Positions 19,241 to 28,510 of a DNA stretch of 64,000 nt are shown in pieces. The notes below the pieces were generated by a model. The model was not told the origin of the DNA, ran no database searches, and saw only the letters and a list, made by a program, of their open reading frames with translations. Position numbers and translations under genes: made by a program. Positions within the stretch are counted from its first letter, which is position 1, and every line of letters begins with the position of its first letter. Origin of the DNA: Methylicorpusculum oleiharenae (GTDB lineage: Bacteria; Pseudomonadota; Gammaproteobacteria; Methylococcales; Methylomonadaceae). The stretch is from contig NZ_WUTY02000001.1 in NCBI RefSeq assembly GCF_009828925.2, forward strand, positions 4,618,492 to 4,682,491, read 5' to 3'.

Positions 19241-20192
19241 GACTACCTCGAAAAGCAGAAAATGGCTGATGATGGAGAACAGGCTCAACTAGGTAAGTGG
19301 CCGGCACCGGTGACCAAGCGGGACAAAGAGCTGTCTCCATTGCCTTCGTTAATGTGGCAGGCCGGTTAGTGCTAGAACTAACCTCTAGTGCGTGAGGTAT
19401 TTGCCTTGTTAGTGTTTGTTGTATGGATGAACGGATGTCCGCGTTGGGTTCAATATCATCTTTTGCCCAGACCATTGTGGTGGGACGATCGCCCACATGA
19501 TTTCCAAGTCGCTCCAAAATCTGGCGTAACTCATTTCGTGCCTTACCACGTTCCGGGTTTGACGTGGCAAGCCGATTGCAGTCTGCAAATACCAAAAACG
19601 CATCCGCGTTACGCACAACCCACCTAGCGCCTTCCGCCTCGGGTGCATCTTCCTTGATGGCCCAACGAGTAAACCATTCCCCAGGCGCATCAGCCAGCAG
19701 TATATCTCTGAACTCGCCCTTGGTATTCCGCAAAGCCAAATGAAGCAGACCCGGTACACGACTTGTCCCACGCGGTGTATGAGGTGGAAACAATGCAGGA
19801 CGAGCCGCATCATCAAATCTCGTCCATGCAGCTAAAGCTTCCCATGCTCCCAAAGTACGAGACCCGGCGAACCCCGCATTTGCCAGTAACTTTCCTTGCA
19901 ACAACTGCAAATAGTTGCCGGTTAACAGCGTGGTTTTGCCTGCATCATGTGCACCAAGAACGCCAATCAAAATAGTGCGACCACGTGGGCTCAAATTTGC
20001 CATGTCTGCTAAACCTAATGCACTGCCAGACCAAGGTACACGGAAAGTTGTTGCAGTAATACTTATCTCTTCGGATTTATCATCGGTTATCGTTGCACAC
20101 CACGAATCACACTTGGCTAAATCCGTTTCTCCAAGAGCACAAGACTCGCCTTTATGAGCGAAACAACTTTTGTCTGCGCAAGGCTTATTCAT
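19227..20192 (-). CDS. Second GTPase with Cys-rich N-terminus (DO-GTPase2-like)
   Basis: A protein of 321 residues starting MNKPCADKSCFAHKGESC. Cysteines at 5, 10, 18, 28 and 32 (with His13) suggest a small zinc-binding head. The P-loop GAHDAGKTT spans about residues 80-88, the DxxG switch is in LLADAPGEWF, and a G4-like WAKDD occurs near 265. The ATG at 20192 overlaps the GASH gene's stop by eight bases and has AGAGG upstream, so it is preferred over the ATG at 20246. The fixed order GASH - GTPase - GTPase - GAP1 with overlapping ends argues for a co-produced complex. Confidence 0.75.
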   Translation of the reverse strand: MNKPCADKSCFAHKGESCALGETDLAKCDSWCATITDDKSEEISITATTFRVPWSGSALGLADMANLSPRGRTILIGVLGAHDAGKTTLLTGNYLQLLQGKLLANAGFAGSRTLGAWEALAAWTRFDDAARPALFPPHTPRGTSRVPGLLHLALRNTKGEFRDILLADAPGEWFTRWAIKEDAPEAEGARWVVRNADAFLVFADCNRLATSNPERGKARNELRQILERLGNHVGDRPTTMVWAKDDIEPNADIRSSIQQTLTRQIPHALEVSSSTNRPATLTKAMETALCPAWSPVPATYLVEPVLHHQPFSAFRGSHAYA

Positions 20193-21495
20193 GCGAGGCC
20201 TCTGCCAATTGCACCGCTTGTTCTTGTCTGAAGAATGTATGCGCAAATTGGGGGAAACTCATTTCATGCTCGCCGTTTGCTCCCATGCGCTTCAATGTCG
20301 ATAAAACATCTTGTGCTTTGCCGGTTAGAACTAAGGCCACCCCATCACGCAAGCTTAAACGGCCTGTTTCAGGGGGTATGTCGAGCGTTTTCAGCCATTC
20401 ACTGTCGAGACGACCACACACTTTACCTAGTGTTTCGAGCAACACATGCAATGTTAGCTTTTTACTGAAATCAGCATCAGGCAACCGGTTGACGGCTTCG
20501 GCAAGTAAGTAACCGACGCTGGCGGTTGTAGGCTGGACAACTTCGTTAAGCAGATCTACCGCCATCACTACAGTCGCAATAGCAGGATCGAGTTCACGAT
20601 AGCTGCAACGCAATGTAGTCGAGTAAAGCGCCTCTGACCACCACAGGGAATTTAAACGAATTTGTTCAGCTTTCCTGGCCTCTTGGACATTACGCTGTTG
20701 GGTAACCAGAGACTCATTCACTGCTTGAGTTAACTTGGCAATATAAGTTTGCACTTCTTTAATTTCCACAAGCTGAGACTTATGAAACTTATCCGCCAAT
20801 GTCTCTAATTCATCAGCAAGCAAGGTTTGCATCCTTGGCGCAAATTCAAAAGACCATGTGGAGCCGGTATTGGGCCATTGAGGATTTGGATTAGGTGCAG
20901 CTTTACTCTGATTATTATGAGGTCCAGCCGCACCTTCTATTTTTGTTAACAATCCCACTCTATCTACTTTCGGTGATTCAAGCGCAGTAGTCTTTGGGAA
21001 CTTCAAGTCCACACCAAAGTTCTGATCGGCATCATCAGATAGAGCATGCCCCACCAGCGATTTCTCTTCAGCGCACTTGAACCAGGTTTCCAGTATCTGA
21101 CGAACAATAGTTTCTTCCCTGCCCAACCGTAATAAGGGCAAAGTATCCGCCGCCGTTAGCCACAAGATAGCTGCATAATTTTCTTCCTCGGCCACTTGAT
21201 TGCAGGCATCCAACAAAATGGCTCTGAGAATGTTGATAGGCCTATCAGGAAAAACCGAACGTACGGCTTTCCATTCCGCAACTAAAGCTTGTTCAGCTCT
21301 AACAATAATAGGATCGTCTTTATCTATGTCTGGATCAAGCCCAGCCAAAATGGCCCGAATCAGTTGTGGCGGCTGTTCACGAAGTTCTTGGGCGATGGCT
21401 TTGGCCGCTTGTTCAATTTTTGAAAAACGCCCATCGTCGCCTTCAAGTTTTTCGATAAGTCCGGCTTTTAGCAATTCGGTTAGTAAGTTGGACAT
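20185..21495 (-). CDS. GASH-like GTPase-associated helical protein
   Basis: A 436-residue, almost entirely helical protein (LLTELLKAGLIEKLEGDDGR; later LADELETLADKFHKSQLVEI with coiled-coil character up to about residue 300). It fits the GTPase-associated system helical domain family (GASH) by composition and context. The ATG at 21495 has AGGGAG upstream and follows the phosphorylase/EAD stop by 21 bases. I infer an adaptor between the GTPases and the effector. No enzymatic motif is visible. Confidence 0.62.
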   Translation of the reverse strand: MSNLLTELLKAGLIEKLEGDDGRFSKIEQAAKAIAQELREQPPQLIRAILAGLDPDIDKDDPIIVRAEQALVAEWKAVRSVFPDRPINILRAILLDACNQVAEEENYAAILWLTAADTLPLLRLGREETIVRQILETWFKCAEEKSLVGHALSDDADQNFGVDLKFPKTTALESPKVDRVGLLTKIEGAAGPHNNQSKAAPNPNPQWPNTGSTWSFEFAPRMQTLLADELETLADKFHKSQLVEIKEVQTYIAKLTQAVNESLVTQQRNVQEARKAEQIRLNSLWWSEALYSTTLRCSYRELDPAIATVVMAVDLLNEVVQPTTASVGYLLAEAVNRLPDADFSKKLTLHVLLETLGKVCGRLDSEWLKTLDIPPETGRLSLRDGVALVLTGKAQDVLSTLKRMGANGEHEMSFPQFAHTFFRQEQAVQLAEASHE

Positions 21496-21516
21496 CCATA
21501 GCTCCCTATAGGAAAA

Positions 21517-22899
21517 TTAAATTGTCTTTGATTCATTCAGCATGACGAGGTATTGACTTAATACGACATTTTCAGGCAGGTCCTCCAACGCCGCTTGCAG
21601 TAACGTTTCGGGGCGAGCCGACGCACCTTGCACACTGCGTTGCCAAAGCCGTTGCCATAGATCGCGAGGTCTGGCTAAATTTTCGACATCACTGACTCTG
21701 CCACCGGCACGTTGCCATAAAGCGCGGGCATGTTGAACGTCGGGATATTCTTCTGCGAGTACATTAATAAGATCGGTTGGTATGTTACTTACAGATGATA
21801 AAAATGAAAGTTTTGCAGAGGCTAAACCAGTTGGGGTATTTTGCTTTGGTAGCAAATCTGCCGCATTCCGTAGAAAGGCGATCAATAATTCGGCGGAAGC
21901 TCGGGCAGCAAATTCACGGTAGCGATCATCCTTAAACGAGTCGCCATAATCAGACACACCTTTTGCGACAACTACAGGTATGTCGTGGACTTCGCCAAAC
22001 GCACCCAGCGCGGTTGCCTCCATTTCTATGCCAAGAACTTTGCGCATTGATTCTGCGAGACGCGGGAATACCCCCTCATCCTCGCTAACAGCTGCTCCCG
22101 TTGCAATAGGTGCAACATGAATCATAAAATCAGGTGACGCTGGTAGTGTGGCGGGATATAGCAAATTTAACTCTTCAGCATGTTGCCGTCCCGTGTCTGT
22201 CAACGTCAACGGTTTTTCCAACCATTTACGTTTCCAAAGACGCGGCAGAACTTCGCTCCAGTTCGGACATTCTGAATTGAAATTTGGGTTTTGCCTCGGC
22301 TCTTCACCGGCATAAAGACGAAGTAAAACCCACTTTTCTTGATACTCTAATGGCAATCTAGGGCGGGAACTTAACCAAGAAGTGCTTGGTGAAGGGATAG
22401 CTACATGCTGCATACGCTGCGCCCATACTTTTGACGGATTATATTGGATAGGATCGCCTTGGAATTTTTCTACACCATCCTCAACAGCTATCTTTCCGGC
22501 ATCGTATGACCAGAGTCGTTCCGCAAATATCACATCGCCTAGGGATACCTTGCCTCGTCGCCCAGCACAGATCCCACTCATAGCGATGCATCGAGCGGGC
22601 TGATCAAAAATGAGTTTACTTGCGGCAGCCTGAACCTGCTCTCGCCCCATGTGACTGGCGTGTGTCGCCCTAATTCTAAGGATGTCACCAGTTGCAGTAG
22701 CAAAATCAGCGTCCGCTACGATCCAGCCGCTAGTAATCGGATGCTCATTCCAGCCCGAACTCTGAAGACCATCGGTGACTTTAAGGACTTGGTCGTATTC
22801 ATCTTTAAGTGCACATATCAGTAATACATCGATGGTAAACATAGTGTTTTGATGGTATTGCATAAAGTTTTTGTTCAAATGCTCCCGCTTAGAGGTCAT
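21517..22899 (-). CDS. Nucleoside-phosphorylase-like effector with C-terminal EAD-type adaptor
   Basis: Residues 21-345 form a PNP/MTA-nucleosidase-like domain: TIDVLLICALKDEYDQVL, AMSGICAGRRGKVSLGDVIF (phosphate/ribose loop), GIEMEATALGAFG (EMEA ribose-binding motif) and KGVSDYGDSFKDDRYREFA (base-site Asp). Residues 365-460 form a small helical domain (NVLAEEYPDVQHARALWQRA ... NLARPRDLWQRLWQRS) resembling effector-associated domain 1. The ATG at 22899 overlaps the hsdM stop as TAATG with AAGAGAG upstream; a later ATG at 22842 starts exactly at the phosphorylase domain. Proposed role: nucleotide or nucleoside depletion when the GTPase module is triggered. Confidence 0.78.
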   Translation of the reverse strand: MTSKREHLNKNFMQYHQNTMFTIDVLLICALKDEYDQVLKVTDGLQSSGWNEHPITSGWIVADADFATATGDILRIRATHASHMGREQVQAAASKLIFDQPARCIAMSGICAGRRGKVSLGDVIFAERLWSYDAGKIAVEDGVEKFQGDPIQYNPSKVWAQRMQHVAIPSPSTSWLSSRPRLPLEYQEKWVLLRLYAGEEPRQNPNFNSECPNWSEVLPRLWKRKWLEKPLTLTDTGRQHAEELNLLYPATLPASPDFMIHVAPIATGAAVSEDEGVFPRLAESMRKVLGIEMEATALGAFGEVHDIPVVVAKGVSDYGDSFKDDRYREFAARASAELLIAFLRNAADLLPKQNTPTGLASAKLSFLSSVSNIPTDLINVLAEEYPDVQHARALWQRAGGRVSDVENLARPRDLWQRLWQRSVQGASARPETLLQAALEDLPENVVLSQYLVMLNESKTI

Positions 22900-24611
22900 T
22901 ACTCTCTTAGAACGCACGGTAAAGGCGACAACCCCAACTCTTTAAGGAATTGGTTATGCCTGTCAGTGCTTGCAACAATGCTTTTCTCTAAATTCACCAA
23001 CTCGGCGTTGACTACCTGCAAGTCAATTTGCACTTCTGCTTTGGCGGTACTGATATAACGGGAAATATTCAGGTTGAAATCGTTTTGCTCGATCTCGGCC
23101 ATCGCAACCCGACGCGAATAGCGCTCTTCTTCCTTGCGGAATTGGTAAGTATCGACAATCTTGTCGATATGCTCAGGCAACAAGCGGTTCTGGCGTTTGC
23201 CTTTTTCGAAGTGTTCGCTGGCATTGATAAACAGCACGTCATCCGGTTTTTTACATTTTTTCAATACCAGAATACAAACTGGAATACCGGTTGAGAAAAA
23301 TAGATTGGCAGGCAGGCCTATCACGGTATCGATGTGGCCGTCTTTTAACAGCTTGGTACGGATACGCTCTTCGGCACCACCGCGAAACAAAACCCCGTGC
23401 GGCAAAATAATCGCCATCGTGCCTTGGTCGCTTAAAAAATGAAAACCGTGCAATAAAAAGGCAAAGTCGGCGGCTGACTTGGGTGCGAGGCCATAACTTT
23501 TAAAACGGAAATCTTCGCCTAAGGTTTCGTTCGGTTCCCAGCGGTAACTAAACGGCGGATTAGCCACTACCGCATCGCATTGCAGCTTTTTGGCGGGGTT
23601 CATTTCGTTCAGGATATCCCAATCGTTTAGCAAGGAATCGCCGTGGTGAATTTCAAATTCGGAATCTTTCACCCCATGCAGCAGCATATTCATCCGTGCC
23701 AAGTTGTAGGTGGTGATGTTTTTTTCCTGGCCGTAGATTTTGCCAACTCCATGGGAACCGAGTTGCTTCCGGACATTGAGTAACAATGAGCCCGAACCGC
23801 AGGCAAAATCCAGCACCTTATCCAGCTTTTTCTTTTTACCGGTGGCCGGTTCCTGACTGTCGAGGGCAACAATAGCGGACAGAATGTCAGAAATCTGTTG
23901 CGGCGTATAAAACTCGCCGGCTTTTTTGCCGGAGCCGGCGGCAAACTGGCCGATCAGGTATTCATAGGCATCGCCCAAAATATCGCTATCGGTGGAAAAT
24001 TGTGCAATGCCCGCAGCGATTTTACTGATGATGGTGCACAGTTTGGCATTCCGTTCCGTGTAATTTTTGCCGATCTTTTCGGAATTGAGGTTAATCTCCG
24101 AGAACAGGCCCTGAAAGGTGCTGTCAAAACTTTGGTTTTCGATGTACCTAAAGCCCTTTTCCAAGGTGTGCAGCAACTCGCCGTTTTGGGTTCTGGCCAG
24201 TTCGGCAATGCTGCTCCACAGATGCTGCGGCTCAATCACGTAATGCACTTTGCGGCGCATTTGTTTTTCAAATTCCGCCACATCACCGGCATTCGCTGCA
24301 TACCATAGCGATAGCGGCGAAAGATACCCCCTCACAACCTCAGGAGTTTGCTGTGTAGGGGGCAACTTTTGATAGACAGATCCCGCATCTCTGATCTCCC
24401 CTGGCAAGGTGAGTGTGGGGTTACTGGGTAAATTCGGATAATCCGGCCCCAGTTCTTTTTGTGCGGCGGCTTCGTAGTTATCTGACAAATAGCGCAAAAA
24501 CAGAAACGACAGCATATAGTCGCGAAAGTCGTCGGCGTTCATCGCACCACGAAGATCGTCGGCGATTGCCCATAGCGTGCTGCCGAGTTTGTTGAGTTCT
24601 TGTTGGGTCAT
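22899..24611 (-). CDS. hsdM: Type I restriction-modification methyltransferase subunit
   Basis: An N6-adenine DNA methyltransferase subunit that modifies host DNA together with HsdS. The N-terminal helical HsdM_N domain is at residues 5-180, the SAM-binding motif FACGSG at 269-274, and the catalytic NPPF at 351-354 (VVANPPFSYRW). At 570 residues it is full length. It follows a DUF1016 gene by 38 bases, and its stop overlaps the start of the phosphorylase/EAD effector, linking modification to the GTPase module. Confidence 0.93.
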   Translation of the reverse strand: MTQQELNKLGSTLWAIADDLRGAMNADDFRDYMLSFLFLRYLSDNYEAAAQKELGPDYPNLPSNPTLTLPGEIRDAGSVYQKLPPTQQTPEVVRGYLSPLSLWYAANAGDVAEFEKQMRRKVHYVIEPQHLWSSIAELARTQNGELLHTLEKGFRYIENQSFDSTFQGLFSEINLNSEKIGKNYTERNAKLCTIISKIAAGIAQFSTDSDILGDAYEYLIGQFAAGSGKKAGEFYTPQQISDILSAIVALDSQEPATGKKKKLDKVLDFACGSGSLLLNVRKQLGSHGVGKIYGQEKNITTYNLARMNMLLHGVKDSEFEIHHGDSLLNDWDILNEMNPAKKLQCDAVVANPPFSYRWEPNETLGEDFRFKSYGLAPKSAADFAFLLHGFHFLSDQGTMAIILPHGVLFRGGAEERIRTKLLKDGHIDTVIGLPANLFFSTGIPVCILVLKKCKKPDDVLFINASEHFEKGKRQNRLLPEHIDKIVDTYQFRKEEERYSRRVAMAEIEQNDFNLNISRYISTAKAEVQIDLQVVNAELVNLEKSIVASTDRHNQFLKELGLSPLPCVLRE

Positions 24612-24649
24612 GATCGTTTTCCGTATGGTCGGTCAGTAGAAGTAATCCA

Positions 24650-25645
24650 TCATTTCGTTGCCTCGATCAATCGCTTCTCGCGCTCTATTTCGGCGACCAG
24701 CTCCTCTTCGGTCGGGAGTATGCGCTGATACTTGGAGGCGAAAAGTTGTTGGCTTTCCTTGATGACTGAGTATTTGACGATGGTTTCATCCTTGCTATCA
24801 CAAAGAATAATGCCGATGGTGGGGTTGTCGTCTTCGCCGCGCTTGAGATCGTCAAACATACGCACATACATATCCATCTGACCAATATCCTGATGACTGA
24901 GTTTGCCGGTTTTTAGGTCAATGATGACAAAGCATTTGAGCAGGTAGTTGTAAAAAACCAGGTCAATAAAAAAATGACTGGTCTCGGTGCTAATGCGCAT
25001 TTGCCGGGCGACGAACGAGAATCCCTTGCCCAGTTCCAGTAGGAATTTTTGCAATTCCTCGATAATCGCTTGCTCCAGCCGACTCTCTTTTAGCTGGCCT
25101 GCCTCCGGCAGTTGCAAGAATTCCAGCACATAGGGATCTTTGATGAATTCCAGATGGGCGGATGCGCCTTGTGATGAAGATTGATTGCCCTGGGTTGAAA
25201 GTAAGCGCTGAAAGCTCCGGCTTTTGATGTTGCGTTCCAGTTGGCGCACCGTCCAGTTCTGCTCTCGGGTTTCGCGGCAATAGTAGTCGATGGCCTGCGG
25301 CGAATCCACCCGCATGATCAAGCGCAGATGACTCCAGCTCAAATCTCTACACGCTGTGTAGAGAATCGCTTGATCGGGAAAGGTCAAGTAGAACTGACGA
25401 CAGTTGTAGAGATTGGCATAAGAAAAACCCTTGCCGAAATCCGCCATCAATGCGGTCGACAGATCTTCAATCAGGCGGGCACCGTATTCGGCTTTGTGCT
25501 GCCCGTGCTGCTCCTCCTCCACAATACGCCGACCAATCAGCCAGTAGGATTCGACCATGGCCGCATTGACCGCCGAACGCGCCTTGTTACGAGCCTGTTC
25601 GAGAATATTTTTAATGTCCGCCTGAAATGTCGTCAATGCGCTCAT
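24650..25645 (-). CDS. DUF1016 (YhcG-type) PD-(D/E)XK nuclease, copy 1
   Basis: N-terminal DUF1016_N: VESYWLIGRRIVEEEQHGQHKAEYG and DLSWSHLRLIMRV (residues 30-150). C-terminal nuclease: FFIDLVFYNYLLKCFVIIDLKTGKLSHQDIGQMDMY (about 225-260), where the catalytic E-x-K is D-x-K, as in many members. It starts with a four-base ATGA overlap with hsdS. The other copy in this operon is divergent, not a recent duplication. YhcG-like proteins often accompany type I restriction genes; their role there is unclear. Confidence 0.88.
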   Translation of the reverse strand: MSALTTFQADIKNILEQARNKARSAVNAAMVESYWLIGRRIVEEEQHGQHKAEYGARLIEDLSTALMADFGKGFSYANLYNCRQFYLTFPDQAILYTACRDLSWSHLRLIMRVDSPQAIDYYCRETREQNWTVRQLERNIKSRSFQRLLSTQGNQSSSQGASAHLEFIKDPYVLEFLQLPEAGQLKESRLEQAIIEELQKFLLELGKGFSFVARQMRISTETSHFFIDLVFYNYLLKCFVIIDLKTGKLSHQDIGQMDMYVRMFDDLKRGEDDNPTIGIILCDSKDETIVKYSVIKESQQLFASKYQRILPTEEELVAEIEREKRLIEATK

Positions 25646-26892
25646 GGTTGTACCTCATCCACGGCTGGAAACAGCTGTTGCATCAGGCCTTTTTTGTGGG
25701 CTTTTAGGGCGGCGAGTTTTTGGGTTTGGGTGCTGATCAGATCGTCAATGGACGATAGGCAATTGGCGATTTTTTGTTGTTCTTGGATAGTCGGCAATAG
25801 TGTTTGCCATGAACATAGTGTCTTAAAATAAAGTCGCGTTCTAGTACCACCTTTTTTTTGGATAATCGCAAATTCCTGAAAATCGAGGCCATTATTTAAT
25901 TTTTGAAGCAAAAAAAATGCGTTTAATCCTTTAGTTTTAAAAACAGGGTATTCTTTACTTACTGCAATTCGATTTTCTAAACTGTTAATGTTGAATTTAA
26001 AGACCGCATCATCACTCATGTGTCTATAAACGAAATATCCGTTTGGAACAACCCCATACTCTCCTTCGTTTACCAACTCACGGCCATCATAATAGTCTTT
26101 TTGCGTTTTCAAACCCTCCCTTGTAGAGCTATAAATAGTTAACTCTGTGCTTGAAGGAACTCTTTCGGAGTAGCCTTCCAGAAATTGCCCTAACACCTTG
26201 AATTTCCATGAATCCCGAAACTCAGGAAAGCGCAGTTGGGGGACGGTTTCGCCTTCGGCGGGGAAAAGCTGCTGCATCAGGCCTTTTTTATGGGCTTTGA
26301 GGGCTTCGACTTTTTGGGTTTGTGCAGTGACCAGTTCGTCGATGGAAGACAGGCAATCAGCGATTTTTTGTTGTTCAGAAAGACTAGGTAATGTAACTAT
26401 AAAATTGCTAAGCGATTCTTTTGTAATTGTCTTAATTATTCCGCCCGGTGCTTTCTCTTTTTCAATTTCAAATAAACTCTGAATAACATAAGCGAAAAAT
26501 AATTTTTCAGTCGGCTTAATAAATTTCTCGAAGATTAGTAACGTTCTATCAATATAAGCATCATATTGCGTAATCGCAACCCTTCCAATTGATCCTTGTA
26601 GGGTGATTATTAATGTACCTTTTGCAATAAATACGCTTTGTTCTGCGCCAAGTTTGCTGATTTTATTTTTAGTTTTTAGCTTTAATCGTAAATTATTGCC
26701 TACATCAAAAACCTGAACAAAAGGCATCCCATTCTCTTCGTCATACCATTCAGGTAAACCATAAGGTTGCGGAAAGCTACCCCTCCTAAATTTAGCCAAT
26801 GCAATTAGGGGGGCATCGGCCCACTCCCCTGCATCCCGAAACTCAGGAAACCGCAACATCGGCACCAAAGCCTTTTTCGTGGGTTCGCTCAT
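25642..26892 (-). CDS. hsdS: Type I restriction-modification specificity subunit
   Basis: Two target-recognition domains, each followed by a conserved helical spacer: SLSEQQKIADCLSSIDELVT ... EALKAHKKGLMQQLFPAEGE near residue 170-215, and TIQEQQKIANCLSSIDDLIS ... AALKAHKKGLMQQLFP at the C-terminus. The near-identical spacers are the usual half-subunit symmetry of HsdS. At 416 residues it is complete. ATGA overlaps occur at both ends with the two DUF1016 genes. Confidence 0.92.
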   Translation of the reverse strand: MSEPTKKALVPMLRFPEFRDAGEWADAPLIALAKFRRGSFPQPYGLPEWYDEENGMPFVQVFDVGNNLRLKLKTKNKISKLGAEQSVFIAKGTLIITLQGSIGRVAITQYDAYIDRTLLIFEKFIKPTEKLFFAYVIQSLFEIEKEKAPGGIIKTITKESLSNFIVTLPSLSEQQKIADCLSSIDELVTAQTQKVEALKAHKKGLMQQLFPAEGETVPQLRFPEFRDSWKFKVLGQFLEGYSERVPSSTELTIYSSTREGLKTQKDYYDGRELVNEGEYGVVPNGYFVYRHMSDDAVFKFNINSLENRIAVSKEYPVFKTKGLNAFFLLQKLNNGLDFQEFAIIQKKGGTRTRLYFKTLCSWQTLLPTIQEQQKIANCLSSIDDLISTQTQKLAALKAHKKGLMQQLFPAVDEVQP

Positions 26893-27887
26893 CGTTCGCC
26901 CTCCCGTTCTTGCGCCAACAACTCATGCAATTTGGCCTGGATAAGTTTTTTATTCGGCAGTTGCAATTGATATTGCGCAATCAAGGTCGGCGAAAGGTTG
27001 CGCGATAGTGCGTACTCCACGACTTCGTCGTCTTTGTCGCGGCAGAGCAAGACACCAATGCTGGGGTTTTCATGCGGTTTTTTGACATCGCGGTCCAGCG
27101 CTTCCAGGTAAAAATTCAGTTGACCCATGTGTTCCGGCGAGAATTTGCCGATTTTGAGTTCAAAGGCCACCAGCGCCGATAGACCACGGTGATAAAACAG
27201 CAGGTCGATAAAAAAATCTTGATTGCCGACTTGCAGGCGGAATTGTTCGCCCATGAAGATAAAGTCGCTGCCCAGTTCCAGAATAAAGGCTTTCATGTGC
27301 TGGATCAGCGCGGTTTGCAGGTCGTTTTCGCTGTGGGTTTCCGGCAAGCCGAGAAACTCCAGCACGTACTGGTCTTTGAAGGTTTGCTGGATACTGGGAT
27401 GTATTTCTCTCGCCAGTGGTGAGAGTTTTGCGCTCAGCAGGTTGCGTTCAAAATAGGCGGTATCGATTTGGCGCTCCAACTCGCGCACACTGAGTCTTTC
27501 CTGAACCGCCAGATGTAGATAGAACGCGCGTTCTTCCTGGGTTTTTAAGGTCATGATGAGGCGATTATGGCTCCATGACAATTCTCGCCACAGTGTGGCG
27601 AGTTTTTCATCGGTTTGATACGTCTCGTAAAACTGCTTCATGCGCCAGAGGTTTTTGTCGCTGAAGCCTTTGATGTCCGGGGCATTTTGGGCGATGTAAC
27701 GGGCTAACTCGGTCACCACGCCTTTGCCCCAAGCTTCGCTTTGCACTTTGTGGCTGATGGTAAGGCCGATGTGCCAATACAGGTCAATCAGGGCCGTGTT
27801 GGCTTGGGTAAAGATTTTGTGCCGTGCATGCTGTATGTGCTGCAGCACTTCGCTGAATATTGGCTCAAGCACATGCGGCTTATTCAT
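26889..27887 (-). CDS. DUF1016 (YhcG-type) PD-(D/E)XK nuclease, copy 2
   Basis: A 332-residue protein with DUF1016_N (LIDLYWHIGLTISHKVQSEAW, ELSWSHNRLIMTLKTQEER) and a C-terminal nuclease core FFIDLLFYHRGLSALVAFELKIGKFSPEHMGQLNFYL, with the canonical E-x-K. It is encoded between the MazF-like toxin and hsdS, overlapping both by four bases (ATGA). Its sequence differs strongly from copy 1. Confidence 0.88.
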   Translation of the reverse strand: MNKPHVLEPIFSEVLQHIQHARHKIFTQANTALIDLYWHIGLTISHKVQSEAWGKGVVTELARYIAQNAPDIKGFSDKNLWRMKQFYETYQTDEKLATLWRELSWSHNRLIMTLKTQEERAFYLHLAVQERLSVRELERQIDTAYFERNLLSAKLSPLAREIHPSIQQTFKDQYVLEFLGLPETHSENDLQTALIQHMKAFILELGSDFIFMGEQFRLQVGNQDFFIDLLFYHRGLSALVAFELKIGKFSPEHMGQLNFYLEALDRDVKKPHENPSIGVLLCRDKDDEVVEYALSRNLSPTLIAQYQLQLPNKKLIQAKLHELLAQEREGER

Positions 27888-28237
27888 TGACTTCCCGCTA
27901 AAATCCAGGCGGCGAGCCGTTGGCGAATCCGCTGCAACCTCTCATTACTGATAGCCCCCAAGCTGCCCATAAGCAATGCGCCGTCCAAAACCGCTAGCCG
28001 GGATAGGCGCAAGACGCTGGCAACTTTTAGGCCTGTTGCCGCAAAGTCGGCATCGCTGGGTGACACAACTTCATCTAGCGAGGCGTCGATTTGCTGCAAT
28101 TGCGAAGAGACCATGCACACCAGCCAATCATCAAATTGAACTGATGCTTTCCTCAGCATGAGCACCGGACGTGGCTTTGCTCCAGAAAGATCGGTAAACT
28201 GAAAGTGTACCAGCACGATTTGCCCGGCTTGTTTCAT
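27884..28237 (-). CDS. PemK/MazF-like endoribonuclease toxin
   Basis: A 117-residue protein with MazF-type motifs GQIVLVHFQFTDLSGAKPRPVLML at the N-terminus and LKVASVLRLSRLAVLD near residue 75-90. The ATG at 28237 overlaps the antitoxin TGA (ATGA) and is preferred over the TTG at 28243. Such toxins cleave mRNA; the upstream DUF2281 protein is the presumed antitoxin. It is unusual in being inside a type I restriction operon with overlaps on both sides. Confidence 0.83.
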   Translation of the reverse strand: MKQAGQIVLVHFQFTDLSGAKPRPVLMLRKASVQFDDWLVCMVSSQLQQIDASLDEVVSPSDADFAATGLKVASVLRLSRLAVLDGALLMGSLGAISNERLQRIRQRLAAWILAGSQ

Positions 28238-28461
28238 CGCCAACGCTCCTTAAGATCGGCTTGGGTATAAAGGGGCGACTCGTCTTCCATGCCACGCAAC
28301 GCCTGGCTCATGGCCATTTCACTGAATTTGGCATCAGTCCATTCATCCTGTTGGCTGTTGCTTGCGCTACGGGAGGCAAGAAAATCGACAAAGTCAAAGA
28401 CCTCGGCTTGTTTATCGGGTGGTAAAGCCTGAATTTTTTCAAGTAATTGCGCTTGGTTCAT
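28234..28461 (-). CDS. DUF2281-type antitoxin
   Basis: A 75-residue protein: the N-terminal segment LLEKIQALPPDKQAEVFDFV is the DUF2281 signature found in VapB/MazE-like antitoxins; the acidic C-terminus (MEDESPLYTQADLKERWR) would bind the toxin. It follows hsdR by 49 bases and overlaps the toxin start. Confidence 0.8.
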   Translation of the reverse strand: MNQAQLLEKIQALPPDKQAEVFDFVDFLASRSASNSQQDEWTDAKFSEMAMSQALRGMEDESPLYTQADLKERWR

Positions 28462-28510
28462 CTCAAACTCCTCAGTTAATTGGTAAGGTAATCATCGGCT
28501 GGCTGAATGG

